From Roseitranquillus sp963709765 (GTDB lineage Bacteria; Pseudomonadota; Alphaproteobacteria; Rhodobacterales; Rhodobacteraceae): DNA of 64,000 bases. The stretch is taken from assembly GCA_963709765.1 (NCBI GenBank), contig CAVPXL010000001.1, positions 186,001 to 250,000 of the forward strand. Direction: 5' to 3'. Below, in pieces: positions 43,827 to 52,526 of the stretch. Each line of letters opens with the position of its first letter. Position 1 is the first letter of the stretch. The position numbers and the translations under genes are program-made. Below the pieces are notes generated by a model. The model was not told where the DNA came from and did not search any database. It saw nothing but the letters and a program-made list of their open reading frames with translations.

Positions 43827-44693
43827 ATGACCCGCATCATCACGACCCTCGACGACATTTCGGAACGCTATGACGCCGTGTTCTGCGATCTCTGGGGCTG
43901 CCTGCACGATGGCATTCGACCCTTTCCGGAGGCCGTGCAAGCCCTCCAGAGGTTTCGCACCCGCGGCAAGGTCGTCTTGCTGACCAACTCTCCCCGCCCA
44001 CGCGCCGGTGTCGCCGAACAGATCGAGGCGATGGGCGTGCCCAACGATTGCTGGGACACCATCGCCACGTCCGGCGACAGCGCACGCGCGGCCATGTTTC
44101 ACGGGGTCGTCGGTCGTCGTGTCTGGCATATCGGCACTAAGACTGATGCGCCGTTCTTCGAACCGCTCCACGTTCTGAAGGACGCGGTCGACATCGAACG
44201 TGTCTCACGCGATGAAGCCGAAGGCATCGTCTGCACCGGGCCGGTCGATCCACGCGCTGACCCCGAAACCATGCGGCCCGAGTTCGAGGAAGCGCGCGAC
44301 CGAGGGCTGAAACTGCTGTGCGCCAATCCCGACATAGTGGTCGACCGCGGCGAACGCCGTGAATGGTGCGCCGGTGCGCTGGCCCGTCTCTACACCGAGA
44401 TCGGCGGCGAAAGCCTTTATTTCGGAAAGCCGCACCCGCCGATCTATGACCTGGCCCGGATGCGCTTGAGCGAAGTCGGCGGCGCCCCGCACGCGCAGAT
44501 TCTGGCCATCGGTGACGGTATCGCAACGGACATACAGGGTGCGATCGGCGAAGGGCTTGACTCCCTGTTCGTGACCGGCGGCCTCGCCCGCGCCGAGACC
44601 GGCACCGTCGATCAACCAGAGCCCGACAAATTGGCGCACTACCTGACCGAGCACACCCAGCATCCTGCCTTTGCCATCGGAGCCCTCCGCTGA
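43827..44693 (+). CDS. HAD-superfamily hydrolase, subfamily IIA (TIGR01459-like)
   Basis: 288-residue phosphatase-like protein. HAD motifs: DLWGCLHDGIRPFPEA (motif I Asp), VVLLTNSPRPRAGV (motif II Thr/Ser), FGKPHPPIYDLAR (motif III Lys) and ILAIGDGIATDIQGAIGEGL (motif IV Asp). It belongs to the NagD/PGP-like IIA group with a large cap domain. The substrate is unknown; relatives dephosphorylate sugar phosphates or nucleotides. Confidence 0.9.
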   Translation: MTRIITTLDDISERYDAVFCDLWGCLHDGIRPFPEAVQALQRFRTRGKVVLLTNSPRPRAGVAEQIEAMGVPNDCWDTIATSGDSARAAMFHGVVGRRVWHIGTKTDAPFFEPLHVLKDAVDIERVSRDEAEGIVCTGPVDPRADPETMRPEFEEARDRGLKLLCANPDIVVDRGERREWCAGALARLYTEIGGESLYFGKPHPPIYDLARMRLSEVGGAPHAQILAIGDGIATDIQGAIGEGLDSLFVTGGLARAETGTVDQPEPDKLAHYLTEHTQHPAFAIGALR

Positions 44694-44778
44694 TCGCTTG
44701 ACATTTTGCCACTGCAAAGTAATTTAGTTGCGTAAAATCGCATCCTGTTGATCGATTAGTTTTGTGGTGGAGACCAAG

Positions 44779-45222
44779 ATGCTCGACAACATGCTGCGAG
44801 GAACGATCTGCACCGAAGATCTCGAGGTCGGCATGTGTCGCCACCTGACAAAGACCGTGACAGCGCGAGATATCGAACTCTTTGCCGAGGTCTCCACCGA
44901 TCGGAATCCGGTCCACCTCGATGACGCCTACGCTCACGACACTATTTTCGAAGGCCGGATCGCCCATGGCATGCTGACCGCCGGTCTCATCTCGGCGGTC
45001 GTTGGCGAACAACTTCCAGGTCATGGCACGGTGTATCTGGGCCAGTCGCTCAAGTTCCTCGCGCCGGTTCGGCCCGACGACACCGTGCGCGCCGAAGTCA
45101 CGGTGAGCTCGATCGATTACGCGCGGCGGCGCGTGACGCTCGACACCGTTGCGAGCGTCGGCACAACGGTGGTTCTGCGGGGCGAGGCCGTGGTTCTCGC
45201 GCCAAGCCGAAAGTTCGACTGA
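44779..45222 (+). CDS. MaoC family dehydratase, PhaJ-like
   Basis: 147-residue hot-dog-fold hydratase similar to (R)-specific enoyl-CoA hydratases, which connect beta-oxidation to polyhydroxyalkanoate synthesis. The hydratase-2 motif is FAEVSTDRNPVHLDDAYA, where Asp and His are catalytic; GRIAHGMLTAGLISAVV and the YLGQSLKFLAPVRPDDTV strand follow. ATG at 44779 has a suitable binding site (ggag); in-frame GTG codons upstream are less likely. The physiological substrate is not shown by sequence. Confidence 0.88.
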   Translation: MLDNMLRGTICTEDLEVGMCRHLTKTVTARDIELFAEVSTDRNPVHLDDAYAHDTIFEGRIAHGMLTAGLISAVVGEQLPGHGTVYLGQSLKFLAPVRPDDTVRAEVTVSSIDYARRRVTLDTVASVGTTVVLRGEAVVLAPSRKFD

Positions 45223-45266
45223 CCGCCGCTTGCGCCTCGCCGGCGCCGACGGTATCGGCATGATCC

Positions 45267-46197
45267 ATGCGGATCGTCCGGACCTTCGCCGACCTCGACG
45301 CCGATTGCCGTGGGGCGAGCGCCGCCATCGGCAATTTCGACGGCGTCCATCTCGGCCACCAGACCGTGATCGACCTCGCTCGTGGCCACGGCAAGCTCGG
45401 TGTCGTCACCTTCGAGCCTCATCCGCGCGAAGTCTTCTCGCCGGACGCTCCGGCCTTCCGACTGATGTCGCCTGAAACGCGCGCCAACCGCCTGCGACGG
45501 CTCAGTGTCGACATCCTCTATGAGCTGCCGTTTCGTGACATCGCGCCACTCTCGGCCAAAGACTTCGCAAAAGACGTTCTGTGCGAGAGTTCTGGGAATT
45601 GCGCATGTGGTCGTGGGCGCCGATTTTCACTTCGGCAAGGGCCGTTCAGGCAGCGCGGACACCCTTGCATCGCTCGGCCACAACCTCGGCTTCAACGTCA
45701 CTGTCGCGCCGCTCGTCCAGTTCGAGATGGGCGAAGTTTCATCCACGCGCATCCGCGACGCCCTGAGTGACGGTCGCCCCCGGGATGCGGCCGCGATGCT
45801 CGGACATGCGCACCGGATCGACGGCGAAGTTCTACATGGCGACAAGCGTGGCCGCGATCTGGGCTACCCCACGGCGAACATGGCGCTGGAGAACCTGCAC
45901 CTGCCACGGCTTGGGGTTTACGCCGTCCGCGTCGACGTGCTGACCGGTCAGCATATCGGAAGCTATTGCGGCGTCGCCGCAATCGGCGTCCGTCCGATGT
46001 TCGGCAAGAACCGGCCAAATCTGGAAACCCACATCTTCGATTTCGACGGCGACCTCTACAGCCAACACCTCTCCATTGCCCTCGTCGAATTCATTCGCCC
46101 CGAACAACACTTCGCCAGCATCTCGGAACTGATCGCGCAGATGAACCTGGACAGCACCCGCGCCCGCGAACTTCTAGGCACGGAGGCCATGACATGA
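45267..46197 (+). pseudogene. ribF: Bifunctional riboflavin kinase/FAD synthetase, frameshifted in this sequence
   Basis: Makes FMN and then FAD from riboflavin; essential in most bacteria. The first frame supplies the adenylyltransferase start (AIGNFDGVHLGHQTVIDLA, VVTFEPHPREVFSPD) up to DFAKDVLCE. The next frame continues VLGIAHVVVGADFHFGKGR, STRIRDALSDGRPRDAA and the kinase domain (GYPTANMALENLHLPRLGVY). One extra A in gcgagagttc (45584-45593) is enough to explain the break. The stop overlaps the next gene (ATGA). Almost certainly a working gene with a sequence error, but this cannot be proven here. Confidence 0.85.
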
Positions 46198-46673
46198 GCC
46201 GCCAGCGCCAAAAACCGCCCGCAGAGACGCGCCGTCCCCGGTTCTGGCAGCACGTCCCGCTGAACGAAATGACACCCGCCGAATGGGAAGCGCTCTGCGA
46301 CGGTTGCGGGAAGTGCTGTCTCAACAAGCTCGAGGACGAGGAGACCGGCGAGGTCGCCCTCACGCGCGTCGCCTGCCGCCTCTTCGACGATAGCACCTGC
46401 CGCTGCGCACAATACCCGATCCGCTTGCAATTCGTGCCCGATTGCGTGGTGCTGACGCCCGAAAACATCGGAAAGAACGCTTACTGGATGCCGCAAACCT
46501 GCGCCTACCGGCTCCTGCACGAGGGACACGACCTTCCCGACTGGCACCCCCTCGTCACAGGTCGGGCCCAGAGCGTTCACGAGGCGGGAGTGTCCATCCG
46601 TGACATGACGGTGCCCGAATTCGAGGTTCCAGAGGACGAGTGGGAAGACCACATCATCGAAGAACCGACCTGA
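46194..46673 (+). CDS. YcgN family cysteine cluster protein
   Basis: 159-residue protein of the UPF0260/YcgN family related to YkgJ zinc/iron-chelating proteins. Clustered cysteines: CDGCGKCCLNKLEDEET, RVACRLFDDSTCRCAQYPIR, DCVVLTPEN and TCAYRLLHEGHDLPDWHPL. The metal and function are unknown. The start overlaps the ribF stop (ATGA). Confidence 0.88.
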   Translation: MSRQRQKPPAETRRPRFWQHVPLNEMTPAEWEALCDGCGKCCLNKLEDEETGEVALTRVACRLFDDSTCRCAQYPIRLQFVPDCVVLTPENIGKNAYWMPQTCAYRLLHEGHDLPDWHPLVTGRAQSVHEAGVSIRDMTVPEFEVPEDEWEDHIIEEPT

Positions 46674-46766
46674 CCCGGTCGACGAAGCGCACCGTCGCCG
46701 CCTGCCGCCGTTTACATGCGTGCCGCGGGAAGGCCCCCCGACACCCGAGAGAGGATAGCCTGCCCC

Positions 46767-47822
46767 ATGAATTTCGCCTCCGACAACAGCGGCCCGGCTC
46801 ACCCGCGGGTACTTGAAGCACTGGGACGTGCAAATGCCGGCTACGCGATGCCCTACGGCGCCGACGCGGCCATGACGCGGGTGCGTGAGAAAATCCGTGA
46901 AGTCTTTGAGGCTCCGGAAGCGGCGGTCTACCTCGTCGCGACCGGAACGGCGGCGAACGCCCTGATCCTCGCGACGCTTTCGCAGCCCTGGCAAACGATC
47001 TTCTGTTCCTCGGTGGCCCATATACACGAGGACGAATGCAACGCGCCGGAATTCTTCTCGGGCGGCGCGAAGCTCACCCTTGTCGATCATGACGCCGGCA
47101 TCATCGACGCAGCAGCGCTGAATAAGGCAATCGAGGCCGAAGAGAGCCGGGGCGTCCACGGCCCCCAGCGCGGGCCGATCTCGATCACCCAGGTGACCGA
47201 GCGCGGCGCGGTCTACGATCTCGACCAGATCAAGGCGATCACCGAGATCGCGCGCGGTTATGGTCTGCCTGTCCATCTCGACGGTGCCCGCTTTGCCAAC
47301 GCGCTCGTCGCGCTCGGGTGCAGTCCGGCCGACATGACATGGAAGGCCGGAATAGACGCGGTCAGCTTCGGCGGGACAAAGAACGGTCTCTTGGGAGTCG
47401 AGGCGGTCATCTTCTTTGATCCGGCCCATGCCCGGGAGTTTGAACTCCGGCGCAAGCGGGGTGCACACCTCTTTTCCAAGCACCGGTTCCTGTCGGCACA
47501 GTTGGAGGCGTATCTCGCCGATGACCTCTGGCTAGACATGGCGCGACAGGCGAATCAGGCCGCCGCGCGCCTGATCCGGGGACTGAAACAGCGCCCGGAC
47601 GTCAGGATCATCGGCGAGCCGCGCGCCAATATCGTCTTCGCTGACTGGCCGCGAACTGCCCACCGGCACCTGCACGATGCCGGTGCTCAATATTATGTCT
47701 GGTCCGGCGAACTGGAAGGGCCGGACGACGAGATCCTGACCGCGCGCCTTGTCGCCGACTGGTCCGTCAGCGACGAGTTAGTCGATCGCTTTTTGAGTCT
47801 TCTGGTGGAACAGGACGGCTGA
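46767..47822 (+). CDS. ltaE: Low-specificity L-threonine aldolase
   Basis: PLP enzyme cleaving threonine and allo-threonine to glycine and acetaldehyde. The 351-residue protein has the N-terminal NFASDNSGPAHPRVLEAL, ATGTAANALILATL for phosphate binding, Asp172 in HLDGARFANAL and the Schiff-base Lys205 in SFGGTKNGLLG. ATG at 46767 fits the family start. It is transcribed alone, convergent with the isomerase gene. Confidence 0.92.
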   Translation: MNFASDNSGPAHPRVLEALGRANAGYAMPYGADAAMTRVREKIREVFEAPEAAVYLVATGTAANALILATLSQPWQTIFCSSVAHIHEDECNAPEFFSGGAKLTLVDHDAGIIDAAALNKAIEAEESRGVHGPQRGPISITQVTERGAVYDLDQIKAITEIARGYGLPVHLDGARFANALVALGCSPADMTWKAGIDAVSFGGTKNGLLGVEAVIFFDPAHAREFELRRKRGAHLFSKHRFLSAQLEAYLADDLWLDMARQANQAAARLIRGLKQRPDVRIIGEPRANIVFADWPRTAHRHLHDAGAQYYVWSGELEGPDDEILTARLVADWSVSDELVDRFLSLLVEQDG

Positions 47823-47874
47823 GCGCCGCGATTTCCCGGCTCTCGGACCCGCTGGCTGCCGCCCCGACAGAACC

Positions 47875-48471
47875 TCAGAGCGCGCCGCCAAGATGGGCGT
47901 CAAGGTCGTCCAGACGATCCTGACCCCAGAAACGCTCGTCGGAGTCGGTAATGTAGAACGGCGCGCCGAACACACCGCGCGCCACGGCTTCATCAAGATT
48001 GGATGCGTAAGTCTCGGCCCCCGCCAGCATCCCACGGTCAGCGAGGGCGGGATCGAATCCTGCCGCTTCGAGGCAATCCCGGATGACGGCATCTTCGGCG
48101 ATATCGCGCTCCTCGGCCCAGCACGCGCGACAGAGGGCGTGCACCAGTTGACCTACATCGCCGCCTGCCTTTTGGGCAGCAATGACAGCGTAAGACGACG
48201 GCGCGGGATTGGTCGGCCAATGCCGCGGCTGCAGATTGATCGGAAGAGCGGCTTTTGACGCCTGGCGCCGCAGTTCCTGCAGCCGGTAAGCCTTTCGGCT
48301 TTCGTGCCGATCGGCCGGGGCCGTACCTCCTGTGCGGGTGAAAAGAGCTATGACATCCAAAGGCTTGTAGGTCACCGTCGCACCGTGCTTCTCCGCAATT
48401 TCCTTCAACCGCGTCCCGGAGAGATAGACAAAGGGCGATACCGTGCTGAGAAAGCAGTCAATGTGGGCCAT
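47875..48471 (-). CDS. 2-hydroxychromene-2-carboxylate isomerase family protein
   Basis: 198-residue DsbA-like/GST-kappa-fold protein. The N-terminus IDCFLSTVSPFVYLSG has the active-site Ser (STVSPF in place of a CxxC), and the C-terminus has ARGVFGAPFYITDSDERFWG and the QDRLDDLDAHL segment. Family members isomerise 2-hydroxychromene-2-carboxylate with glutathione in naphthalene breakdown, but many homologues act on unknown substrates, and no aromatic-degradation genes are nearby. Confidence 0.87.
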   Translation of the reverse strand: MAHIDCFLSTVSPFVYLSGTRLKEIAEKHGATVTYKPLDVIALFTRTGGTAPADRHESRKAYRLQELRRQASKAALPINLQPRHWPTNPAPSSYAVIAAQKAGGDVGQLVHALCRACWAEERDIAEDAVIRDCLEAAGFDPALADRGMLAGAETYASNLDEAVARGVFGAPFYITDSDERFWGQDRLDDLDAHLGGAL

Positions 48472-48563
48472 TTTCCCTCCGGCGTCACGGTTTGCGCGAA
48501 GGTAGCTGCGTGCTAAGCGGTGTCAACTTCCGCGAATCCGACACGAAGCCAGGACCCCCGCAC

Positions 48564-49583
48564 ATGCCGAATCCCGTCGAGCCGAAGCTGATCTCCGGCA
48601 ATGCCAACCGTACGCTCGCCAAGGCCATCGCACGGCGCATGTCCATGCATCGCGGCGTCAGCGTCGGGCTGGTCGATGCCCGCGTCGAACGCTTCAACGA
48701 CCAGGAGATCTTCGTCGAAGTCTTCGAGAATGTCCGCGGCGAAGACATGTTCATCATTCAGCCGACTTCGAATCCGGCGAACGACAACCTCATGGAATTG
48801 CTGATCATGACCGATGCGCTTCGCCGGTCGTCGGCAGCGCGGATCACTGCGGTCATTCCCTATTTCGGCTACGCGCGGCAGGACCGCCGGACCAAGGCCC
48901 GCACGCCCATCAGCAGCAAACTGGTAGCGAATCTGCTGACCCAGGCGGGAATCGAACGGATCCTGACGATGGATCTGCATGCTGCGCAAATCCAAGGCTT
49001 CTTCGACATCCCGGTGGACAACCTTTACGCCAGCCCGATCTTCGCGCTCGACATCCAGCACAATTTCCGTGGACGGATGGACAACGTCACCGTGGTCTCT
49101 CCCGATGTCGGAGGCGTCGCGCGAGCGCGGGAATTGGCGCAACGGATTGGCTGCGCACTCGCGATCGTAGACAAGCGGCGCGAAAAAGCAGGAGAGATCG
49201 CCGAAATGACCGTGATCGGTGAGGTCGAAGGACAGAGCTGCATCATCGTCGACGACATCTGCGACACGGCCGGCACCCTCTGCAAGGCGGCTGAAGTCTT
49301 GGTCGAGAACGGTGCCACCGAAGTTCACTCCTACATCACCCACGGCGTGCTTTCCGGCCCGGCGGTCGAGCGGATCGGCCGCTCGGTGATGAAGAGCCTG
49401 GTGGTCACCGACACCATCGAGCCCGTTCAGCGGGTGAAAGAGGCGGCGAACATCCGCATCATTCCAACTGCACCGATGTTCGCGCAGGCGATCCTGAACA
49501 TCTGGAATGGGACGAGCGTCTCTTCGCTATTTGATCCCGAAACCCTGAGCCCGATCTACGAGGGTATGTATTCCGCTGCCTGA
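48564..49583 (+). CDS. prs: Ribose-phosphate pyrophosphokinase
   Basis: Makes PRPP from ribose 5-phosphate and ATP, feeding purine, pyrimidine, histidine and NAD synthesis. The 339-residue protein has the class I features DLHAAQIQGFFDIPVDNLYA, VVSPDVGGVARARELAQRIG (in which the SPD loop binds ribose phosphate) and the PRPP motif IIVDDICDTAGTLCKAA. ATG at 48564 was chosen from the family start. It is convergent with the ATP synthase operon. Confidence 0.97.
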   Translation: MPNPVEPKLISGNANRTLAKAIARRMSMHRGVSVGLVDARVERFNDQEIFVEVFENVRGEDMFIIQPTSNPANDNLMELLIMTDALRRSSAARITAVIPYFGYARQDRRTKARTPISSKLVANLLTQAGIERILTMDLHAAQIQGFFDIPVDNLYASPIFALDIQHNFRGRMDNVTVVSPDVGGVARARELAQRIGCALAIVDKRREKAGEIAEMTVIGEVEGQSCIIVDDICDTAGTLCKAAEVLVENGATEVHSYITHGVLSGPAVERIGRSVMKSLVVTDTIEPVQRVKEAANIRIIPTAPMFAQAILNIWNGTSVSSLFDPETLSPIYEGMYSAA

Positions 49584-49679
49584 ACTCGGCAAATTGGCGG
49601 TCGGACTGGAGAATGCGCGTGGAGCTCCGTCACCCGATCACGAGATCGAGTCGTCTTTAGACCCCGATCATAACAAACA

Positions 49680-49704
49680 GGCCCCACCGAAGTTTGGCGG
49701 GGCC
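49680..49704 (-). terminator. Terminator at the end of the ATP synthase operon
   Basis: Stem ggccccacc/ggcggggcc with one mismatch and a 7-base loop, 54 bases past the atpC stop. On the minus strand it is followed by tgtttgtt, a good tail. It may also stop prs transcripts from the other side. Confidence 0.72.
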
Positions 49705-49757
49705 CTTCAGACTTCGACACATGATTGCCGGGAACGTCTTTCCCGTCCGAGGTAGGC

Positions 49758-50189
49758 TCAGAAGTTCGACTGGTTCGGATCGAGCCCGATATGGCCACCC
49801 ATGGCGACCATGTCGGACAGCAATTTAGCGGTATCGTCTACGAGACCGTGGTCTTCCGTTTCCCGCGCTTTCCGATGTTCCTCGGCTGCCTCGGCCACCA
49901 TCTGGTCGATGATCTCCTGGCTCATTTCAGTCTTTGGAAGCGACCGTTCGGCTAAAACCGTCACGCCCTCGGAATTGATCTCGGCAAAGCCGCCGGTGAC
50001 CACGTATTCCTGAATGTCGTTCCCGGCCTCGACACGCAGCACACCCGGACGCAAGGACGTCAGCACGGCAGAATGCTGTGCCAGGACCGTCATGTCGCCG
50101 TCGGCGCCCGGGATTGTCACCGATTGCGCCTGGACGGAAGCAAGCCGCCGTTCAGGCGCTACCAGGTCGAACTGGAAGGTGTCGGCCAT
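49758..50189 (-). CDS. atpC: ATP synthase F1 subunit epsilon
   Basis: Central-stalk subunit of F1, 143 residues. N-terminal beta-sandwich: TFQFDLVAPERRLASVQAQS, VTIPGADGDMTVLAQHSAVL, then YVVTGGFAEINSEGVTVLAE. The short C-terminal helical part differs from E. coli, as is usual in alphaproteobacteria. Last gene of atpHAGDC, immediately after atpD. Confidence 0.96.
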   Translation of the reverse strand: MADTFQFDLVAPERRLASVQAQSVTIPGADGDMTVLAQHSAVLTSLRPGVLRVEAGNDIQEYVVTGGFAEINSEGVTVLAERSLPKTEMSQEIIDQMVAEAAEEHRKARETEDHGLVDDTAKLLSDMVAMGGHIGLDPNQSNF

Positions 50190-50190
50190 A

Positions 50191-51619
50191 TCAGGCAGCC
50201 TCGGAGGCCATACGCTCGGCCTTCGCTTTCACCTCATCGATATCGCCTACCATGTAGAAAGCCGCTTCCGGCAAATGGTCATATTCCCCGTCGACGACGG
50301 CCTTGAACGAGGCGATTGTCTTCTCTAGCGGAACCTGCACACCGTCGGATCCCGTGAAGACCTTGGCAACGTCGAACGGCTGGCTGAGGAAACGCTGGAT
50401 CTTCCGTGCACGCGCCACGGTCAGCTTGTCTTCTTCCGAGAGTTCGTCCATGCCCAGGATCGCAATGATGTCCTGCAGCGACTTGTAGCGCTGGAGAATT
50501 CCCTGCACATCTCGCGCGACCTTGTAGTGCTCCTCGCCGACCACCGATGGATCAAGAATCCGGCTGGTCGAAGTCGAGCGGGTCGACAGCCGGATAGATG
50601 CCGAGCTCGGAAATGGCGCGGCTGAGAACCGTCGTTGCGTCGAGGTGCGCAAATGAGGTCGCGGGGGCCGGGTCTGTCAGGTCGTCAGCCGGCACATAGA
50701 TCGCCTGAACAGACGTGATCGAGCCGGCGCGGGTCGAAGTAATCCGCTCTTGCAGATCGCCCATGTCGGTGGCCAACGTCGGTTGGTAGCCCACAGCCGA
50801 CGGAATGCGTCCAAGAAGGGCCGACACCTCAGAGCCCGCTTGGGTGAAGCGGAAAATGTTGTCCACGAAAAACAGAACATCGGTTCCGGACTGGTCGCGG
50901 AATTGCTCCGCCAAGGTCAAACCCGAGAGTGCTACGCGCATGCGCGCTCCCGGCGGCTCGTTCATTTGGCCGTAAACGAGCGCCACCTTGCTCTCCGAGA
51001 GATTGTCCGGCTTGATCACTTCGGATTCGATCATTTCGTGGTACAGGTCGTTGCCTTCACGGGTCCGTTCGCCAACTCCGGCAAAAACCGAGTAGCCCGA
51101 GTGCACCTTTGCGATGTTGTTGATCAGTTCCATGATCAGAACGGTTTTGCCAACCCCGGCACCGCCAAAGAGGCCGATTTTACCGCCCTTGGAATACGGA
51201 GCGAGCAGGTCGATCACCTTGATGCCGGTTACGAGGATCTCGGACGAGGTCGCCTGGGCATCGAAGCTCGGAGCATCCTGATGGATCGACCGGGTCTCCT
51301 CGGCATTGACCGGCCCCTTCTCATCGATCGGCTCGCCGATGACGTTGAGGATTCGCCCGAGCGTCGCGCTACCCACGGGCACCTGAATCGGTGCCCCGGT
51401 ATCGCGAACCTCCGCGCCGCGAACGAGACCTTCGGTCGCGTCCATGGCAATCGTCCGGACAGTGCTCTCGCCCAGATGCTGCGCGACTTCCAGAACCAGA
51501 CGCTTGCCCTGGTTTTCGGTTTCCAGTGCGTTGAGGATCTCGGGAAGGTGGTCGCCGAACTGTACGTCCACAACCGCGCCGATCACCTGGGTCACCTTTC
51601 CGACTGCTATTTCTGCCAT
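50191..51619 (-). pseudogene. atpD: ATP synthase F1 subunit beta, frameshifted in this sequence
   Basis: Catalytic subunit of F1. The first frame gives 350 good residues from MAEIAVGKVTQVIGAVVDVQ through the Walker A motif GGAGVGKTV and GERTREGNDLYHEM to GIYPAVDPLD. One base later the frame is lost: the correct continuation STSRILDPSVVGEEHYKVAR ... VARARKIQRFLSQPF runs in the next frame to a normal C-terminus. One extra T in gcgaagtcga (about 50570-50580, reverse-strand gacttcgacc) explains it. Because a cell cannot lose this gene lightly and all else is perfect, a sequence error is the best reading. Confidence 0.9.
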
Positions 51620-51639
51620 CTTGTTCTCCGGATTCTGGG

Positions 51640-52512
51640 TCAGAGCGCTTCGGCGCCCGAGATTATTTCGATGAGTTCCTTGGTGATCGCTGCCTGACGT
51701 GAACGGTTGTACTGGATCGTCAGCTTGTCGATCATCTCTCCCGCGTTCCGGGTGGCATTGTCCATCGCGCTCATCCGTGCACCTTGCTCGGACGCCGCAT
51801 TCTCGAGAAGAGCGGCGAAGATCTGCGTCGCCAGCCCTCGCGGCAGCAAGTCCGCCAGGATCGCCTCCTCGCTCGGTTCGTACTCATATACAGTCGAGGT
51901 GTTGGCGGCTTCCGCATCGAACGTCGCAGGGATGATCTGCTGTTCCGTCGGCACCTGGGAGATGACCGACTGGAATGTGTTGAAATAGATCGTGGCTACG
52001 TCGAACTCACCGTCCGCAAAACGTTTGAGGATGTCCTTGGCGATGCCCTGGGCATCGCCATAGGACGGTCGCTTCATCTCGGTCATGTCGTGGTGACCGA
52101 CGAACTTGTCCCCATGATCACGGCGGAGCATGTCACGACCTTTTCGGCCGACCGTCAGTATTCTTACCGTCTTGCCACCGGCCAGCAGGGATTCCAGACG
52201 AACCCGCGCCTTGCGTGTGATCGACGAGTTGAAGGCTCCAGCCAGACCGCGCTCGGCCGTAATGATGACGAGCAGATGCTTTTCCTCAGACCCCGTCCCC
52301 GCCAAAAGGCGTGGAGCCGAAGGCGAGCCCTCGACCGACTGGGCGAGTTCCGCCATCACTGCCTGCATCCGGTCTGCATACGGGCGCGCGGCCTCGGCGG
52401 CCTCCTGCGCCCGGCGCAGTTTCGCAGCGGCGACCATCTGCATCGCCTTGGTGATCTTGCGCGTCGACTTGACGCTTTCGATCCGGTTCTTGAGATCCTT
52501 GAGACTGGGCAT
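51640..52512 (-). CDS. atpG: ATP synthase F1 subunit gamma
   Basis: Rotor shaft of F1, 290 residues. N-terminal MPSLKDLKNRIESVKSTRKI then TKAMQMVAAAKLRRAQEAAE, and the C-terminal helix EMIDKLTIQYNRSRQAAITK followed by ELIEIISGAEAL, are classic. It lies between atpA and atpD in the standard order. Confidence 0.97.
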   Translation of the reverse strand: MPSLKDLKNRIESVKSTRKITKAMQMVAAAKLRRAQEAAEAARPYADRMQAVMAELAQSVEGSPSAPRLLAGTGSEEKHLLVIITAERGLAGAFNSSITRKARVRLESLLAGGKTVRILTVGRKGRDMLRRDHGDKFVGHHDMTEMKRPSYGDAQGIAKDILKRFADGEFDVATIYFNTFQSVISQVPTEQQIIPATFDAEAANTSTVYEYEPSEEAILADLLPRGLATQIFAALLENAASEQGARMSAMDNATRNAGEMIDKLTIQYNRSRQAAITKELIEIISGAEAL

Positions 52513-52526
52513 CTAGCTGACCGAAC

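Noticed and set aside
43597..43830. 77-codon ORF before the HAD hydrolase
   Set aside because: Pro/Arg/Ser-rich translation without family features and a poor ribosome binding site.
46056..47483. 475-codon minus-strand frame opposite the YcgN and threonine aldolase genes
   Set aside because: Both sense genes are recognised families; the antisense translation is not protein-like.
50191..51619. Programmed frameshift in atpD
   Set aside because: No slippery heptamer or downstream structure is evident, and atpD is not known to use recoding; a single extra base explains it.
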